DNA of 64,000 nt from Propionispira raffinosivorans DSM 20765 (GCF_000381065.1 NZ_KB905842.1:143995-207994); one strand, 5' to 3'; positions 17,364 to 26,956 are shown, counted from the stretch's first letter. The notes: generated by a model from the sequence alone, not told the origin. A program made the numbers and translations.

Positions 17364-17453
17364 TTAATAAAAGATGACACGGAAACTCAATTCAATGTTC
17401 AGGGTCATATAAAAACGTGTCGGTTATAAAAAATTATTGTAGGGGGATTTATT

Positions 17454-18593
17454 ATGGATTTTCAACTTACAGAAGAACAAACTTTATTACAACAAAGTGC
17501 CAGAGAATTTGCTGCTGCGTACTGTGAACCAATTGCAGCAGAAATCGATAAGACTGGCAGGTATCCGGCAGAAACAATTGAGCAATTGGCAAAACATGAT
17601 TTTATGGGGATGCCTTATCCAGAAGAATATGGTGGAGCTGGTGCAGATTATCTAAGTTATACGCTTGCCGTAGAGGCAATTTCAAAAGTATGTGCTTCAA
17701 CGGGAATTATTTATTCCGCGCATTGTTCTTTAGGATTATGGCCAATTTATAAATGGGGATCGGAAGATTTGAAAAAAAAATATCTAGTTCCTTTATGTAA
17801 AGGTGAAAAATTAGGGGCTTTTGCATTGACTGAACCTGGTGCAGGGACGGATGCAGCATCTGGAACTTGTACTGCGTCATTGGTGGATAATGAATATATA
17901 TTGAATGGTACGAAATGCTTTATTACAAATGGTGGACTAGCCGATGTCTATATCATTTTTGCTTTAACAGATCCATCGAAAGGTATAAAGGGGTTAAGTG
18001 CTTTTGTCGTAGAAAAAGGATTGGCTGGTTTTGAAATTGGTAAGCACGAAGATAAAATGGGAATTCGTGGTTCGCAGACAACTGAGTTGATTTTTAAAGA
18101 CTGTCATGTAGCGAAAGAAAACCTTATTGGTGAAGAAGGCAAGGGCTTTAAGTATGCCATGCAGACTTTGGATGGTGGTCGTGTTGGTGTTGCTGCACAA
18201 GCAATTGGCATTGCTCAGGGAGCTTTGGATGAGGCTGTTAAGTTTGCGAAGGAAAGAGTTCAGTTTGGTAAACCAATTGCTACCAAACAGGCTATTCAGT
18301 GGATGCTGGCAGATATGGAAACACAGATACAAGCTGCTCGTTTGCTGGTATATAATGCTGCTGCAGCAAAAGACAGAGGGGAATCCTTTAGTAAAGAAGC
18401 GGCCATGGCAAAATTATTTGCGGCGGAAACAGCAGATTATGTTTGTACAAAAGCAATTCAGGTTCATGGCGGGTACGGGTATATTAAGGATTTTAAGGTA
18501 GAACGTTGTTATCGTGATGCAAAAATTTGTTCATTGTATGAAGGTACGAGTGAAGTACAACGAATGGTTATTTCTGGAGCGTTATTACGCTAA
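17454..18593 (+). CDS. Short-chain acyl-CoA dehydrogenase (butyryl-CoA dehydrogenase-like)
   Basis: 379 aa, the family length. The N-terminal helical domain is followed by the FAD/substrate sheet with FALTEPGAGTDA and KCFITNGG. The C-terminal helical domain has QVHGGYGYIKDF and the catalytic glutamate in SLYEGTSEVQ, the position used by short-chain enzymes. It oxidises acyl-CoA to 2-enoyl-CoA and hands electrons to EtfBA, encoded four and five genes downstream. First gene of the sigma-54 operon, with AGGGGG before the ATG. The direction (butyrate oxidation or crotonyl-CoA reduction) cannot be read from sequence; FixCX in the same operon argues for oxidation. Confidence 0.92.
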   Translation: MDFQLTEEQTLLQQSAREFAAAYCEPIAAEIDKTGRYPAETIEQLAKHDFMGMPYPEEYGGAGADYLSYTLAVEAISKVCASTGIIYSAHCSLGLWPIYKWGSEDLKKKYLVPLCKGEKLGAFALTEPGAGTDAASGTCTASLVDNEYILNGTKCFITNGGLADVYIIFALTDPSKGIKGLSAFVVEKGLAGFEIGKHEDKMGIRGSQTTELIFKDCHVAKENLIGEEGKGFKYAMQTLDGGRVGVAAQAIGIAQGALDEAVKFAKERVQFGKPIATKQAIQWMLADMETQIQAARLLVYNAAAAKDRGESFSKEAAMAKLFAAETADYVCTKAIQVHGGYGYIKDFKVERCYRDAKICSLYEGTSEVQRMVISGALLR

Positions 18594-18626
18594 TTTATAG
18601 CTGAAGAAAATAAGGATGTGATAAGG

Positions 18627-20186
18627 TTGAAAATTATTACGAAAGAAGCAGCGATACAGCTGATCAAAGATGATTCTTTTGTTGGTTTGGCTGGGTTTGT
18701 TGGATGTGCGCATCCTGAAACTTTAACGGCAGCCTGTGAAGAAAGTTTTTTAAAAAATGGACACCCTAAAAATTTGACCATTCAATTTAGTGCTGGCATT
18801 GGTGATGGCAAAACAAAAGGATCAAATCACTTTGGAAATGCAGGAATGGTTAAGCGAATTATTGGTGGTCATTATGGTTTGGCACCGCGCCTGGGTGAAT
18901 TGATTTCCAAAAATCAAACGGAAGCATATAATCTTCCACAGGGGATTGTCGCGCATCTTTGGCGTGCGGCGGCTGGTAATAAACCAGGTGTTCTGAGCAA
19001 GGTTGGTTTAAAGACTTTTATTGATCCTCGCTTAGAAGGCGGCAAGCTTAATGAAAAAACAACAGAAGACATTGTAAAACTGATGCCGATTGATGGAGAA
19101 GAGTATTTGTTTTATAAGGCGTATAAACCAGATGTGGCTTTGATTCGTGCAAGCACAGCGGATGAAAACGGAAATTTGACGATGGAACGTGAGTCTGTGA
19201 TAACAGAAGCTTTTGCTATTGCTGGAGCAGCAAAGGCAAATGGTGGTATTGTCATTGTGGAAGTGGAACGAATTGCGGTAAAGGGAACTTTGAAACCGAT
19301 GGATATAAAAATTCCAGGGGTACTAGTTGATTATGTAGTTATGGGAGATAAAGACAAATTTTTGCAAACAAATGGTGAATATTACAACCCTGCTTATACA
19401 GGCGAAGTCAAGTTTCCATTAGGAAATGTGGTTCCACTGCCACTTACAGAACGCAAGGTTATTGCCCGCAGGGCCGCCATGGAATTAAAGCCTCATTGTA
19501 AGGCAAATCTGGGTATCGGGATGCCGGAAGGTATCGCAACGGTAGCTGCTGAAGAAGGCTTTGGTGATACGTTGACAATGACAGTTGAATCTGGTGGCTT
19601 TGGTGGAGTACCGGCTGCTGGGGCAAGCTTTGGCGCAACAGTAGATGCAGAAGCGATGATTTGTCAGACTGATATGTTTGATTTTTATGATGGAGGGAAT
19701 TTGGATGTTACTTGTCTTGGCATTGCTCAGGTTGATAGCTTTGGCAATCTAAATGTCAGCAAGTTTGGACCGAAAATTCCCGGCTGCGGTGGATTTATTA
19801 ATATTTCGCAAAATGCAAAAAAAATTGTTTTTTGTGGAACTTTAACGGCAGGCGGACTTAGGGAAACAATAAAGGATGGCAAGCTGGTTATTGAACAAGA
19901 AGGCAGATCTAAAAAATTTGTTCAAAAGGTAGAGCAGATTACGTTTAGTGCAGAATATGCAAAATCGATTCACCAACCCGTGATCTTTATTACGGAAAGA
20001 GCTGTTTTTGAATTGCAGGATGATGGACTTGTATTAACGGAGATTGCCCCAGGTATGGATTTGCAAAAAGATATATTAGGGCAGATTGATGCTAAGGTGA
20101 AAGTGGCGGCAAATCTTAAAGTTATGGATGAAAGAATTTTTAAAGAGAAAATCATGGGCCTGGCGGCTGATATGATAAATGCGTAG
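18627..20186 (+). CDS. Class I acyl-CoA:acetate CoA-transferase (YdiF/propionate CoA-transferase type)
   Basis: 519 aa from TTG 18627; AAGGA lies 10 bases upstream, whereas the GTG at 18618 would sit only one base from it. The two halves of a fused alpha/beta class I CoA-transferase are visible: the N-terminal GLAGFVGCAHPE region and the C-terminal ANLGIGMPEG. The catalytic glutamate lies in TVESGGFGGVPAAG. Such enzymes activate short-chain acids by moving CoA from acetyl-CoA or another acyl-CoA, so no separate acyl-CoA synthetase is needed. Second gene of the operon, 33 bases after the dehydrogenase. Confidence 0.88.
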   Translation: MKIITKEAAIQLIKDDSFVGLAGFVGCAHPETLTAACEESFLKNGHPKNLTIQFSAGIGDGKTKGSNHFGNAGMVKRIIGGHYGLAPRLGELISKNQTEAYNLPQGIVAHLWRAAAGNKPGVLSKVGLKTFIDPRLEGGKLNEKTTEDIVKLMPIDGEEYLFYKAYKPDVALIRASTADENGNLTMERESVITEAFAIAGAAKANGGIVIVEVERIAVKGTLKPMDIKIPGVLVDYVVMGDKDKFLQTNGEYYNPAYTGEVKFPLGNVVPLPLTERKVIARRAAMELKPHCKANLGIGMPEGIATVAAEEGFGDTLTMTVESGGFGGVPAAGASFGATVDAEAMICQTDMFDFYDGGNLDVTCLGIAQVDSFGNLNVSKFGPKIPGCGGFINISQNAKKIVFCGTLTAGGLRETIKDGKLVIEQEGRSKKFVQKVEQITFSAEYAKSIHQPVIFITERAVFELQDDGLVLTEIAPGMDLQKDILGQIDAKVKVAANLKVMDERIFKEKIMGLAADMINA

Positions 20187-20194
20187 AGGAGTGG

Positions 20195-20989
20195 ATGGAA
20201 ATGAAAGAATATAATAATGCAATCGTAGAAATAGAAAATGGAACAGCAGTCGTGACCCTGAACCGGCCGCAAGCTTTGAATGCTTTGAATGATGAGTTAA
20301 TGTCAGAAATTAATGATATCTTTACAGATTTAAATCAAGATAACAGCGTAAAGGTTATTATTCTTACTGGTGCTGGTGAAAAATCTTTTGTTGCTGGTGC
20401 AGATATTAAAGAAATGAAAGATTTAAATGCGGATGAGGGAAGACGCTGGGCGGAAAAAGGTGAAACGACTTTCTTAAAAATAGAACAGTGTGAAAAGCCA
20501 GTGATTGCAGCAATTAATGGTTTTGCCCTTGGCGGCGGCTGTGAAATTGCAATGGCTTGTGATATTCGAATTGCCGCAGAAAATGCAAAATTTGGGCAGC
20601 CTGAGGTTGGATTGGGTATTATCCCTGGCTTTGGTGGAACACAGCGCATGAGCCGTTTAGTTGGGCGTGGTATGGCGAAATATCTTATTTATACAGCCAA
20701 TATGATTAAAGCAGATGAAGCGTATAGAATCGGTTTAGTACAAAAAGTAGTTCCTTTGGCAAGTTTATTAGAAGAAGCTAAAAGTTTAGCGCAGACAATT
20801 ATAAAAAAGAGTCAGACGGCAGTTTGTTTTGCTAAGGATGCAATTAATCGTGGTGCAGAAATGTCTATGGCAAATGCTATGGCCTATGAAGCTTATATTT
20901 TTGGTATGTGTTTTGGCGGTGAGGATCAAACGGAAGGTATGAACGCTTTTGTTACTAAAGCAAAACCAAATTTTACAGGAAAATTTTAA
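20195..20989 (+). CDS. Enoyl-CoA hydratase (crotonase)
   Basis: 264 aa. Oxyanion-hole motifs are EKSFVAGADIKEM and NGFALGGGCEIAMACD. Both catalytic glutamates of hydratases are present: Glu in GGGCEIA and Glu in FGQPEVGLG. This makes a true 2-enoyl-CoA hydratase likely rather than an isomerase. It adds water to crotonyl-CoA-type intermediates. GAGGAG precedes two ATG codons (20195 and 20201); the second has better spacing, so the protein may be two residues shorter. Eight bases after the CoA-transferase gene. Confidence 0.92.
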   Translation: MEMKEYNNAIVEIENGTAVVTLNRPQALNALNDELMSEINDIFTDLNQDNSVKVIILTGAGEKSFVAGADIKEMKDLNADEGRRWAEKGETTFLKIEQCEKPVIAAINGFALGGGCEIAMACDIRIAAENAKFGQPEVGLGIIPGFGGTQRMSRLVGRGMAKYLIYTANMIKADEAYRIGLVQKVVPLASLLEEAKSLAQTIIKKSQTAVCFAKDAINRGAEMSMANAMAYEAYIFGMCFGGEDQTEGMNAFVTKAKPNFTGKF

Positions 20990-21069
20990 AAGAAAAAGTG
21001 CTGTTGCAGCCATTGAAAACAGTATTTTCTGATAATCGTGGCCAAGCAAAGCCAGAGGAGTTGAATCAC

Positions 21070-21849
21070 ATGGATATAGTTGCCTGTTATAAATGGGTAT
21101 TAGATGAACAAGATATAAAAATTGTCCCGGGAAGTCTTTTATTGGATACGAGTCGGGCTAAAGGGAAAATCAGTGACTATGACAAAAATGTCATTGAAGA
21201 AGCTGTACTTCAGGCAGAGAAAGATGATACTGTCACGGTAACAGCACTTACTTTTGGTAATGCGAAAGCAAAACAGTCCTTAAAGGATGCTTTATCGCGT
21301 GGTCCGGTAAAAGGATATTGGGTGAATGATGTAGCAGCCGATATTGCAGATGGATTTGTAACAGCAAATGTACTGACTGCAGCACTCAAAAAAATAGGGA
21401 CATATGATTTAATTCTATTTGGTGAAGGATCTTCTGATGCATATGGTCAGCAGGTTGGCCCGCGTGTTGCCGCTTTATTGGGAATCCCGGTAGTTACGTT
21501 TGTAACGAAATTAGAAATTTCAGAGGGGAAGGTTATGGCTACGCGGAAAATCGGTGATTGCACAGAAGATGTAACGGTGAATCTTCCGGCAGTTATTACC
21601 CTGTTGCCAGAAGTATGCAAACCTCGTATTCCAGGATTGAAGCAAGTTTTAGGTGCTTCAAAAAAACCTGTTCAAGAATTTAAATTAGTCGATTTAGATC
21701 TTGCTGCAGAGAATACACTCCCTAAAAATAAAATAAAATCAATTCAGGGATATGCTATGGATCGTAAAAATGAAATTTATACCGATGGTACGGTTGATGA
21801 AAAAGTAAATACATTAATAGCAAGTCTTACAAAAGAAGGCCTGTTATAG
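21070..21849 (+). CDS. etfB: Electron transfer flavoprotein beta subunit (FixA/EtfB)
   Basis: 259 aa from ATG 21070, with GAGGAG nine bases before it. The longer frame from 20998 adds 24 residues without a site. The AMP-binding EtfB signature is visible: YDKNVIEEAV, TVTALTFGNAKAKQSLKDALSRG and the DLILFGEGSSDAYGQQVGP stretch. It pairs with the downstream alpha subunit to carry electrons from the acyl-CoA dehydrogenase. The adjacent FixC and FixX genes mean the pair could also work as a FixABCX complex. Confidence 0.9.
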   Translation: MDIVACYKWVLDEQDIKIVPGSLLLDTSRAKGKISDYDKNVIEEAVLQAEKDDTVTVTALTFGNAKAKQSLKDALSRGPVKGYWVNDVAADIADGFVTANVLTAALKKIGTYDLILFGEGSSDAYGQQVGPRVAALLGIPVVTFVTKLEISEGKVMATRKIGDCTEDVTVNLPAVITLLPEVCKPRIPGLKQVLGASKKPVQEFKLVDLDLAAENTLPKNKIKSIQGYAMDRKNEIYTDGTVDEKVNTLIASLTKEGLL

Positions 21850-21860
21850 GGGGTGGAAGT

Positions 21861-22796
21861 ATGAATGGGATTTTTGTATATTCAGAAGATATAGCCGTGA
21901 CAAAGCAATTGTTGAATATTGGGCGCAGTCTGGCGGATGTATTGCAGGTAAATGTAACGGCATTGGCTTTGAATGAAACGGAAACGGATACAGCGGGTTT
22001 GATCGCATGCGGTGCAGAAAAAGTTATTGCATTGAGTGGCAGCAATCCATGGGTGGAAAGTTATGCCGAATCCATTGCCGAATGTATTGCAAAAGAAAAT
22101 CCGTTGCTTGTACTGATTGGCGGTACAATGCGGGGTAAGGATGTTGCAGCAAGGATTGCTGCCTGGCATAGCCATGGTTTGGTAAACAGCGCCATGTCGA
22201 TTGAGGTCGTTGAGCGTAAGCTGGAAACAAAACGAATGCTGTATGGCGGGTTGGCTGTTTGCACGGAAGAACTCAGTGAAGGCTGTATCGTTACCATTGA
22301 TCCACGGACTTATGAGGAAGCTGCAGCAGATCCGCTGCGGAGCGGTGATGTGGTTGCCTGTACAGCACAGTCCAATGATGCAGTGCTTGTTGGTGGTGTT
22401 TGCCCTATTGTTCGAGAACGAGCAGATTTGGCAAATGCTGAAAAAATAATTTGTGTAGGCCGTGGGCTTAGTTCACAATCCGATATGAAACTAGTGGAAG
22501 ACCTTGCAGAAAAAATTGGCGCAGAAATTGGCTGCTCACGGAGCATCGCCGAAGATTATCATTGGTTACCGACTGAATCTTATATTGGCCTTTCTGGGCA
22601 AAAGGTAAAGCCTCAATTGTATTTGTCTATCGGTATATCGGGGCAGGTACAGCATATTGTCGGTGCACGTGATGCAAGAATTATTGTTGCAATTGATAAA
22701 AATGAAAAAGCACCAATTTTTTCTGCAGCTGATTATGGTATTGTCGGTGATTTATATGAAATTGTACCAAAGCTTATTGAAAAATTGGGGAAATAA
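21861..22796 (+). CDS. etfA: Electron transfer flavoprotein alpha subunit (FixB/EtfA)
   Basis: 311 aa. The N-terminal nucleotide-fold domain is followed by the C-terminal FAD domain with the family signature GLSGQKVKPQLYLSIGISGQ. VGARDARIIVAIDKNEKAPIF and ADYGIVGDLYEIVP follow. Partner of EtfB, 11 bases upstream. It receives electrons from the acyl-CoA dehydrogenase and passes them to FixC-type Etf:quinone oxidoreductase. I see no extra ferredoxin domain at the N terminus. Confidence 0.92.
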   Translation: MNGIFVYSEDIAVTKQLLNIGRSLADVLQVNVTALALNETETDTAGLIACGAEKVIALSGSNPWVESYAESIAECIAKENPLLVLIGGTMRGKDVAARIAAWHSHGLVNSAMSIEVVERKLETKRMLYGGLAVCTEELSEGCIVTIDPRTYEEAAADPLRSGDVVACTAQSNDAVLVGGVCPIVRERADLANAEKIICVGRGLSSQSDMKLVEDLAEKIGAEIGCSRSIAEDYHWLPTESYIGLSGQKVKPQLYLSIGISGQVQHIVGARDARIIVAIDKNEKAPIFSAADYGIVGDLYEIVPKLIEKLGK

Positions 22797-22821
22797 GTTA
22801 GTGACCGGGGAGATGTGAAAA

Positions 22822-24105
22822 ATGGAAGATGAAAAATTTGATGTTATTATCGTTGGCGCCGGTCCGGCAGGGAGTGCCTGTGCATATATTCTGGCTCGTG
22901 AGGGCAAGTCGGTTTTAATGATTGAACGCGGTGATACAGCTGGTAGTAAAAATGTCACGGGTGGTCGTCTGTATACGTATGCTTTGGAATTAGTTGAATC
23001 TAATTTGTATAAAGAGGCCGTATTAGAACGTGCTGTTGTGCGAGAACAAATTATGATGCTCTCTGATAAAACGGGTCTTACAATGGATTATTTCGCCGGG
23101 ACAAATATGGAAGAACGCATGCCGCAGTCTTACACGATTTTACGGGCACCATTTGATGAATGGTTTGCTGGCAAGGCCGAAGAACAAGGAGCAATGATTG
23201 CGGCTGGTATCTTGGTAGATGAACTGATCGAAAAAGATGGTAAAATTGTTGGCGTAAAAGCTGGTGGTGACGAAATGTATGCGGATCTTGTCATAGCAGC
23301 CGATGGTGTTAATTCGTCTATGGCAAGGCAGGCTGGGTTGAAGAAGGAATGGAATGGACATGAGGTCGGTATTGGGGTAAAAGAAGTCATCGAATTAGAT
23401 CCGGAAACAATACAACAGCGGTTTAATGTTGAACCGGATGAAGGCGTTGCACGAGCCATTCTTGGTGGCACAGATTCTGTAATGGGCGGGGGCTGTTTGT
23501 ATACAAATAAGGACACTATTTCATTGGGGGTTGTCTTAAGCCCGGCATCTCTTGCGGCACAAGAACGTTCTATTGCTGATATATATCAAGATTTTAAGAT
23601 GCATCCTGCCATTTATCCATTGATTAAAGATGGAACAACAGTAGAATATAGTGCTCACCTTGTACCGGAAAACGGATGGAACAGTGTGCCAGAAAAATTA
23701 TACCGTGATGGCTTTTTGATGGTGGGGGATGCTGCTGGATTTGTCATAAATACCGGGACAATGATACGAGGCATTGATTTGGCTATTGTTAGTGGTGTAG
23801 CAGCAGCTCGTGCTGTTTTGAAAGCTGCTGCACCAGCAGATGTCGGGCAGCTTTATATGAAAGAATTAAATGAGTTGCAGCTCATTTCAACTATGCAGTT
23901 ATTTGCTGGCTGGCCGCAAATTACGGGGCTGCCTCGTATGTCTTCTGTGTATCCGGATTTGGCCAACGAAATGATAGGGTCATTGTTTTATGTTGATGGT
24001 AAACTTCCCAAACGCATGGATAAATCAATGCTGCAGATTTTGAGAAAACATGTTGGCATTGGCCAGGTTTTGGCGGATGCATGGAAGGGGTTTAAGGCAC
24101 TATGA
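22822..24105 (+). CDS. fixC: FixC-type FAD-dependent electron-transfer flavoprotein:quinone oxidoreductase
   Basis: 427 aa, the FixC length. The dinucleotide-binding motif VIIVGAGPAGSACAYILAREG opens the protein (residues about 7-27). The second FAD motif is around FLMVGDAAGFVINTG, with the NTGTMIRGIDLAI membrane-associated stretch following as in FixC/ETF-QO. It takes electrons from EtfAB and gives them to menaquinone, or in bifurcating FixABCX splits them between quinone and ferredoxin. The stop overlaps fixX by 4 bases, indicating translational coupling. Confidence 0.9.
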   Translation: MEDEKFDVIIVGAGPAGSACAYILAREGKSVLMIERGDTAGSKNVTGGRLYTYALELVESNLYKEAVLERAVVREQIMMLSDKTGLTMDYFAGTNMEERMPQSYTILRAPFDEWFAGKAEEQGAMIAAGILVDELIEKDGKIVGVKAGGDEMYADLVIAADGVNSSMARQAGLKKEWNGHEVGIGVKEVIELDPETIQQRFNVEPDEGVARAILGGTDSVMGGGCLYTNKDTISLGVVLSPASLAAQERSIADIYQDFKMHPAIYPLIKDGTTVEYSAHLVPENGWNSVPEKLYRDGFLMVGDAAGFVINTGTMIRGIDLAIVSGVAAARAVLKAAAPADVGQLYMKELNELQLISTMQLFAGWPQITGLPRMSSVYPDLANEMIGSLFYVDGKLPKRMDKSMLQILRKHVGIGQVLADAWKGFKAL

Positions 24106-24389
24106 CAGTACAAAAGCAAGGAACAGATGAACTATTAGGTTTGGATAAATTTACGGTAGATGAAGAAAATGCGCATATTGTGCTGGATAAAACGGCTTGT
24201 GCTGTTTGCAATGATAAACCTTGTCTGGTCGTTTGCCCAGCCGGGCTTTACAAATTAAATGATAAAGGTGAAGTCCTTTTTGATTACGCGGGATGCCTCG
24301 AATGCGGCACGTGCAGAATCATGTGCCATCAGCTTAAACAATGGAAATATCCAGCAGGGACTTTTGGCGTATCATTTCGATTTGGTTGA
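24102..24389 (+). CDS. fixX: FixX ferredoxin-like protein
   Basis: 95 aa. Cysteine pattern CAVCNDKPCLVVCPAG and CLECGTCRIMCHQ resembles FixX and the ferredoxin domain of ETF-QO, enough to bind one [4Fe-4S] cluster with degenerate extra cysteines. The C terminus WKYPAGTFGVSFRFG is the FixX hallmark (YP.G.FGV..R.G). It forms the iron-sulfur part of the FixC quinone reductase. It ends the first half of the operon; a 190-base gap without a clear terminator precedes the transporter gene. Confidence 0.92.
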   Translation: MTVQKQGTDELLGLDKFTVDEENAHIVLDKTACAVCNDKPCLVVCPAGLYKLNDKGEVLFDYAGCLECGTCRIMCHQLKQWKYPAGTFGVSFRFG

Positions 24390-24579
24390 TTCAAAAATAG
24401 TACAAAGATTTAGTGTAGTGTCTGCGTTATATTGTTACAATAGATATATTGATTTTGTAGGGTGGATGCTGCACTAGAAAAAAATTCGATACCATTCAAT
24501 TATAATAATATGTTTCAATAATAGTAACAGAATTTTCAGCTAATGGTAACAAACAGAAAGATAGGGAGATGGATTTTGT

Positions 24580-25968
24580 ATGAGCAGTCATGATCTAAAT
24601 CAATCAGGCAAAAAAAAGATAACAGACTATTTTACGGAATTTGCGGAGCGCTGGGTTCCGGATTCGTATGTTATTGCTCTTGTTTTAAGTGTTGTAGCCT
24701 TTGGACTTGCGGCGATTTTTACACCAAATAATCCATATCAAATCGTACAGGCATGGGGAAAAGGGTTCTGGACACTACTAGAATTTTCGATGCAAATGTC
24801 GTTAATTGTTATTACGGGATATGCTTTGGCGACAACACCTCTTTGTAAAAATTTAATTGCTGGTGTTTGTAATAAGCCGAGCACAGCACCGCAGTTTTAT
24901 GTGTGGGCAGTTATTATTTCTTCCATTGGTTATTATCTTAATTGGGGGTTTGGCTTGGTTTTTGCAGCACTCATTACAAAAGAATTAGCCAGACAGGCAG
25001 CCAAGAAAGGGATTTTAGTTGATTATCGTTGTTTATGCGGCGCCAGCTGGACAGCATTTTATATTTGGCATATGGGACTTTCCGGGTCGGCACCGCTGTT
25101 GGTTGCTACTGCAAATCATTTTATGGTGAAAGAAATTGGCATTATTCCAATCACACAAACCATTTTTCATCCATATACTTTAATTTTACTTGGTATTTCC
25201 GTGCTGGCAATTGTCATATTATTTTGGAAAGTGTTGCTGCCAACCGACGCTGGCAAAATTAAAACGTTTGCGGATTTAAGGCCTGATTTGGCAATTGATG
25301 AAAAGGTTGAAGTCGTTCAAAATAAAAAAATAACCACACCAAGTGAATGGTTTACCTATACACCATGGTTTTCTTATATTATTGGTATCATGTTTTTAGT
25401 ATATCTGTATTATCATTTTGTTGAACTGGGCAAATCGCTTGATATTAATGTGCTGAATTTTATCTTTTTGATGTTAATTATCTTTTTGTACAAAAAACCA
25501 GCTGATTTAATTAAAGCAATTAAGGCCTCTACATCGGCATCGTGGGGCGTTATTTTACAGTTTCCATTTTATGCTGGTATATTTGGTATTATGAAATACA
25601 CTGGCTTGGTGGATACTCTTTCACAATGGGTTATCAGTTTTAGCACAGAGTTCACTTTTCCCGCAATTGCGGCAGTACTGACGGCAGGAATCGGATATTT
25701 TATCCCGTCTGGTGGAAGTAAATGGGTTATAGAGGCACCATTTCTTATTCCGGCAGGTCAGGCATTAGGGGTTCCGGATGCAAAAACAATTATAGCGTAT
25801 ATGTTTGGTGGAGATTTAGTGGCATTAATTCAACCGTTTTTCGCAGTACCATTTATGGCCGTAGCGGGGCTTGAATTTAAAGATTTTGTTGGCTATTCAT
25901 TTGTTGCATTTATTGTTTTGGGCATTATCATGGTTTTAGGGTTAACTTTTATCCCATTTGCACTATAA
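24580..25968 (+). CDS. atoE: Short-chain fatty acid transporter (AtoE family)
   Basis: 462 aa, highly hydrophobic, about 12 membrane segments. The N terminus DYFTEFAERWVPDSYVIALV and the C-terminal GIGYFIPSGGSKWVIEAPF with GGDLVALIQPFFAVP are characteristic of AtoE/short-chain fatty acid transporters, which carry butyrate or acetoacetate. ATAGGGAGATGG lies before the ATG. Its place between FixX and the hydroxyacyl dehydrogenase is the best evidence that the operon's substrate is a C4-C6 monocarboxylate. In the 24390-24579 gap I see no convincing promoter or terminator. Confidence 0.9.
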   Translation: MSSHDLNQSGKKKITDYFTEFAERWVPDSYVIALVLSVVAFGLAAIFTPNNPYQIVQAWGKGFWTLLEFSMQMSLIVITGYALATTPLCKNLIAGVCNKPSTAPQFYVWAVIISSIGYYLNWGFGLVFAALITKELARQAAKKGILVDYRCLCGASWTAFYIWHMGLSGSAPLLVATANHFMVKEIGIIPITQTIFHPYTLILLGISVLAIVILFWKVLLPTDAGKIKTFADLRPDLAIDEKVEVVQNKKITTPSEWFTYTPWFSYIIGIMFLVYLYYHFVELGKSLDINVLNFIFLMLIIFLYKKPADLIKAIKASTSASWGVILQFPFYAGIFGIMKYTGLVDTLSQWVISFSTEFTFPAIAAVLTAGIGYFIPSGGSKWVIEAPFLIPAGQALGVPDAKTIIAYMFGGDLVALIQPFFAVPFMAVAGLEFKDFVGYSFVAFIVLGIIMVLGLTFIPFAL

Positions 25969-26002
25969 AGAAAATAAAAAGATAAAGGAAAGAGGTCATT
26001 TT

Positions 26003-26956
26003 ATGAAAACGGAAGATATTAAAAATATTTGTAACTTAGGAACGGGAACTATGGGATTTGGTACAGCGCTGCTATTTGCTAAAAAGGGGTATACTGTGCG
26101 GATGTTTGGACGCTCTGACGCGAGTATTGAGCGAGGCTTTCACAGTATAAAAGCTACATTGGAAACATATAAAGAAAATCAATTGGTAACAGAAGAAGAA
26201 ATACCAGAGATTTTAGGCAGAATTAAAGGTTGTACAACCATCGAAGAAGCAGTCCAAAATGCGGATTTTGTTATAGAATCGATTGCCGAGGATTTGGCTA
26301 TAAAAAGAGAAGTATGGAAAAAAGTTGAAAGCTTAAGCGGTCCTGATACCATTTTTGCAACAAATACCTCAGGACTCAGTCCAACTGAGATTGCGGAAGC
26401 ATTAACAAGAAAAGATAAATTTGTCGTTGCTCATTTCTGGAATCCACCCCATCTGGTACCGTTGGTGGAAATTGTACCTGGGAAATATACTTCACAAGAA
26501 ACGGTGGATGTGACCTGGAAATTAATTGAGAAAATTGGCAAGAAACCAGTAGCATTAAAACGCGAAGCACTTGGCTTTATTGGCAATCGTTTGCAGCTCG
26601 CCTTACTGCGTGAAGCCTTATACATTGTTGAATCAGGGATTGCAACACAAGAAGCCGTTGATACGGCTGTAAAATATAGCATTGGTCGCCGCCTGTCAAC
26701 AACGGGACCATTGGAAACAGCAGATCTGGGTGGGTTGGATATTTTTCATAATATAGCAGCTTATTTGTACGCTGATTTATGCGATGTAAAAGAACCTTCT
26801 GAACTATTAAAGAAAGCAATGAAGGAAGGAAATCTTGGAGCAAAAACCGGTACGGGACTTTATGACTGGACGCCGGACGGGTTGCAAAAAATCAAGAAGA
26901 CTCGAGAAAATATTTTAATTGAATGGTTACAAAAAGATAAAATCATGACGTTCTGA
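26003..26956 (+). CDS. 3-hydroxyacyl(-CoA) dehydrogenase family protein
   Basis: 317 aa from ATG 26003 (AAAGAGG upstream; the longer frame overlaps atoE). The Rossmann motif reads NLGTGTMGFGTALLFAKKG. The active-site His region is VVAHFWNPPHLVPLVEIVPG, and a C-terminal helical domain includes KREALGFIGNRLQLALLREA. In the operon it should oxidise 3-hydroxybutyryl-CoA with NAD+. The PHLVPLVEIVPG version of the active-site motif is closer to the lambda-crystallin/L-carnitine dehydrogenase branch than to classic Hbd. A free 3-hydroxy acid or an unusual acyl chain therefore remains possible. Confidence 0.85.
   Translation: MKTEDIKNICNLGTGTMGFGTALLFAKKGYTVRMFGRSDASIERGFHSIKATLETYKENQLVTEEEIPEILGRIKGCTTIEEAVQNADFVIESIAEDLAIKREVWKKVESLSGPDTIFATNTSGLSPTEIAEALTRKDKFVVAHFWNPPHLVPLVEIVPGKYTSQETVDVTWKLIEKIGKKPVALKREALGFIGNRLQLALLREALYIVESGIATQEAVDTAVKYSIGRRLSTTGPLETADLGGLDIFHNIAAYLYADLCDVKEPSELLKKAMKEGNLGAKTGTGLYDWTPDGLQKIKKTRENILIEWLQKDKIMTF

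Noticed and set aside
24390..24579. Additional sigma-54 promoter before atoE
   Set aside because: GGATGC...GCAC-like sequence is present but the GG-N10-GC spacing and TGGCA core are absent.
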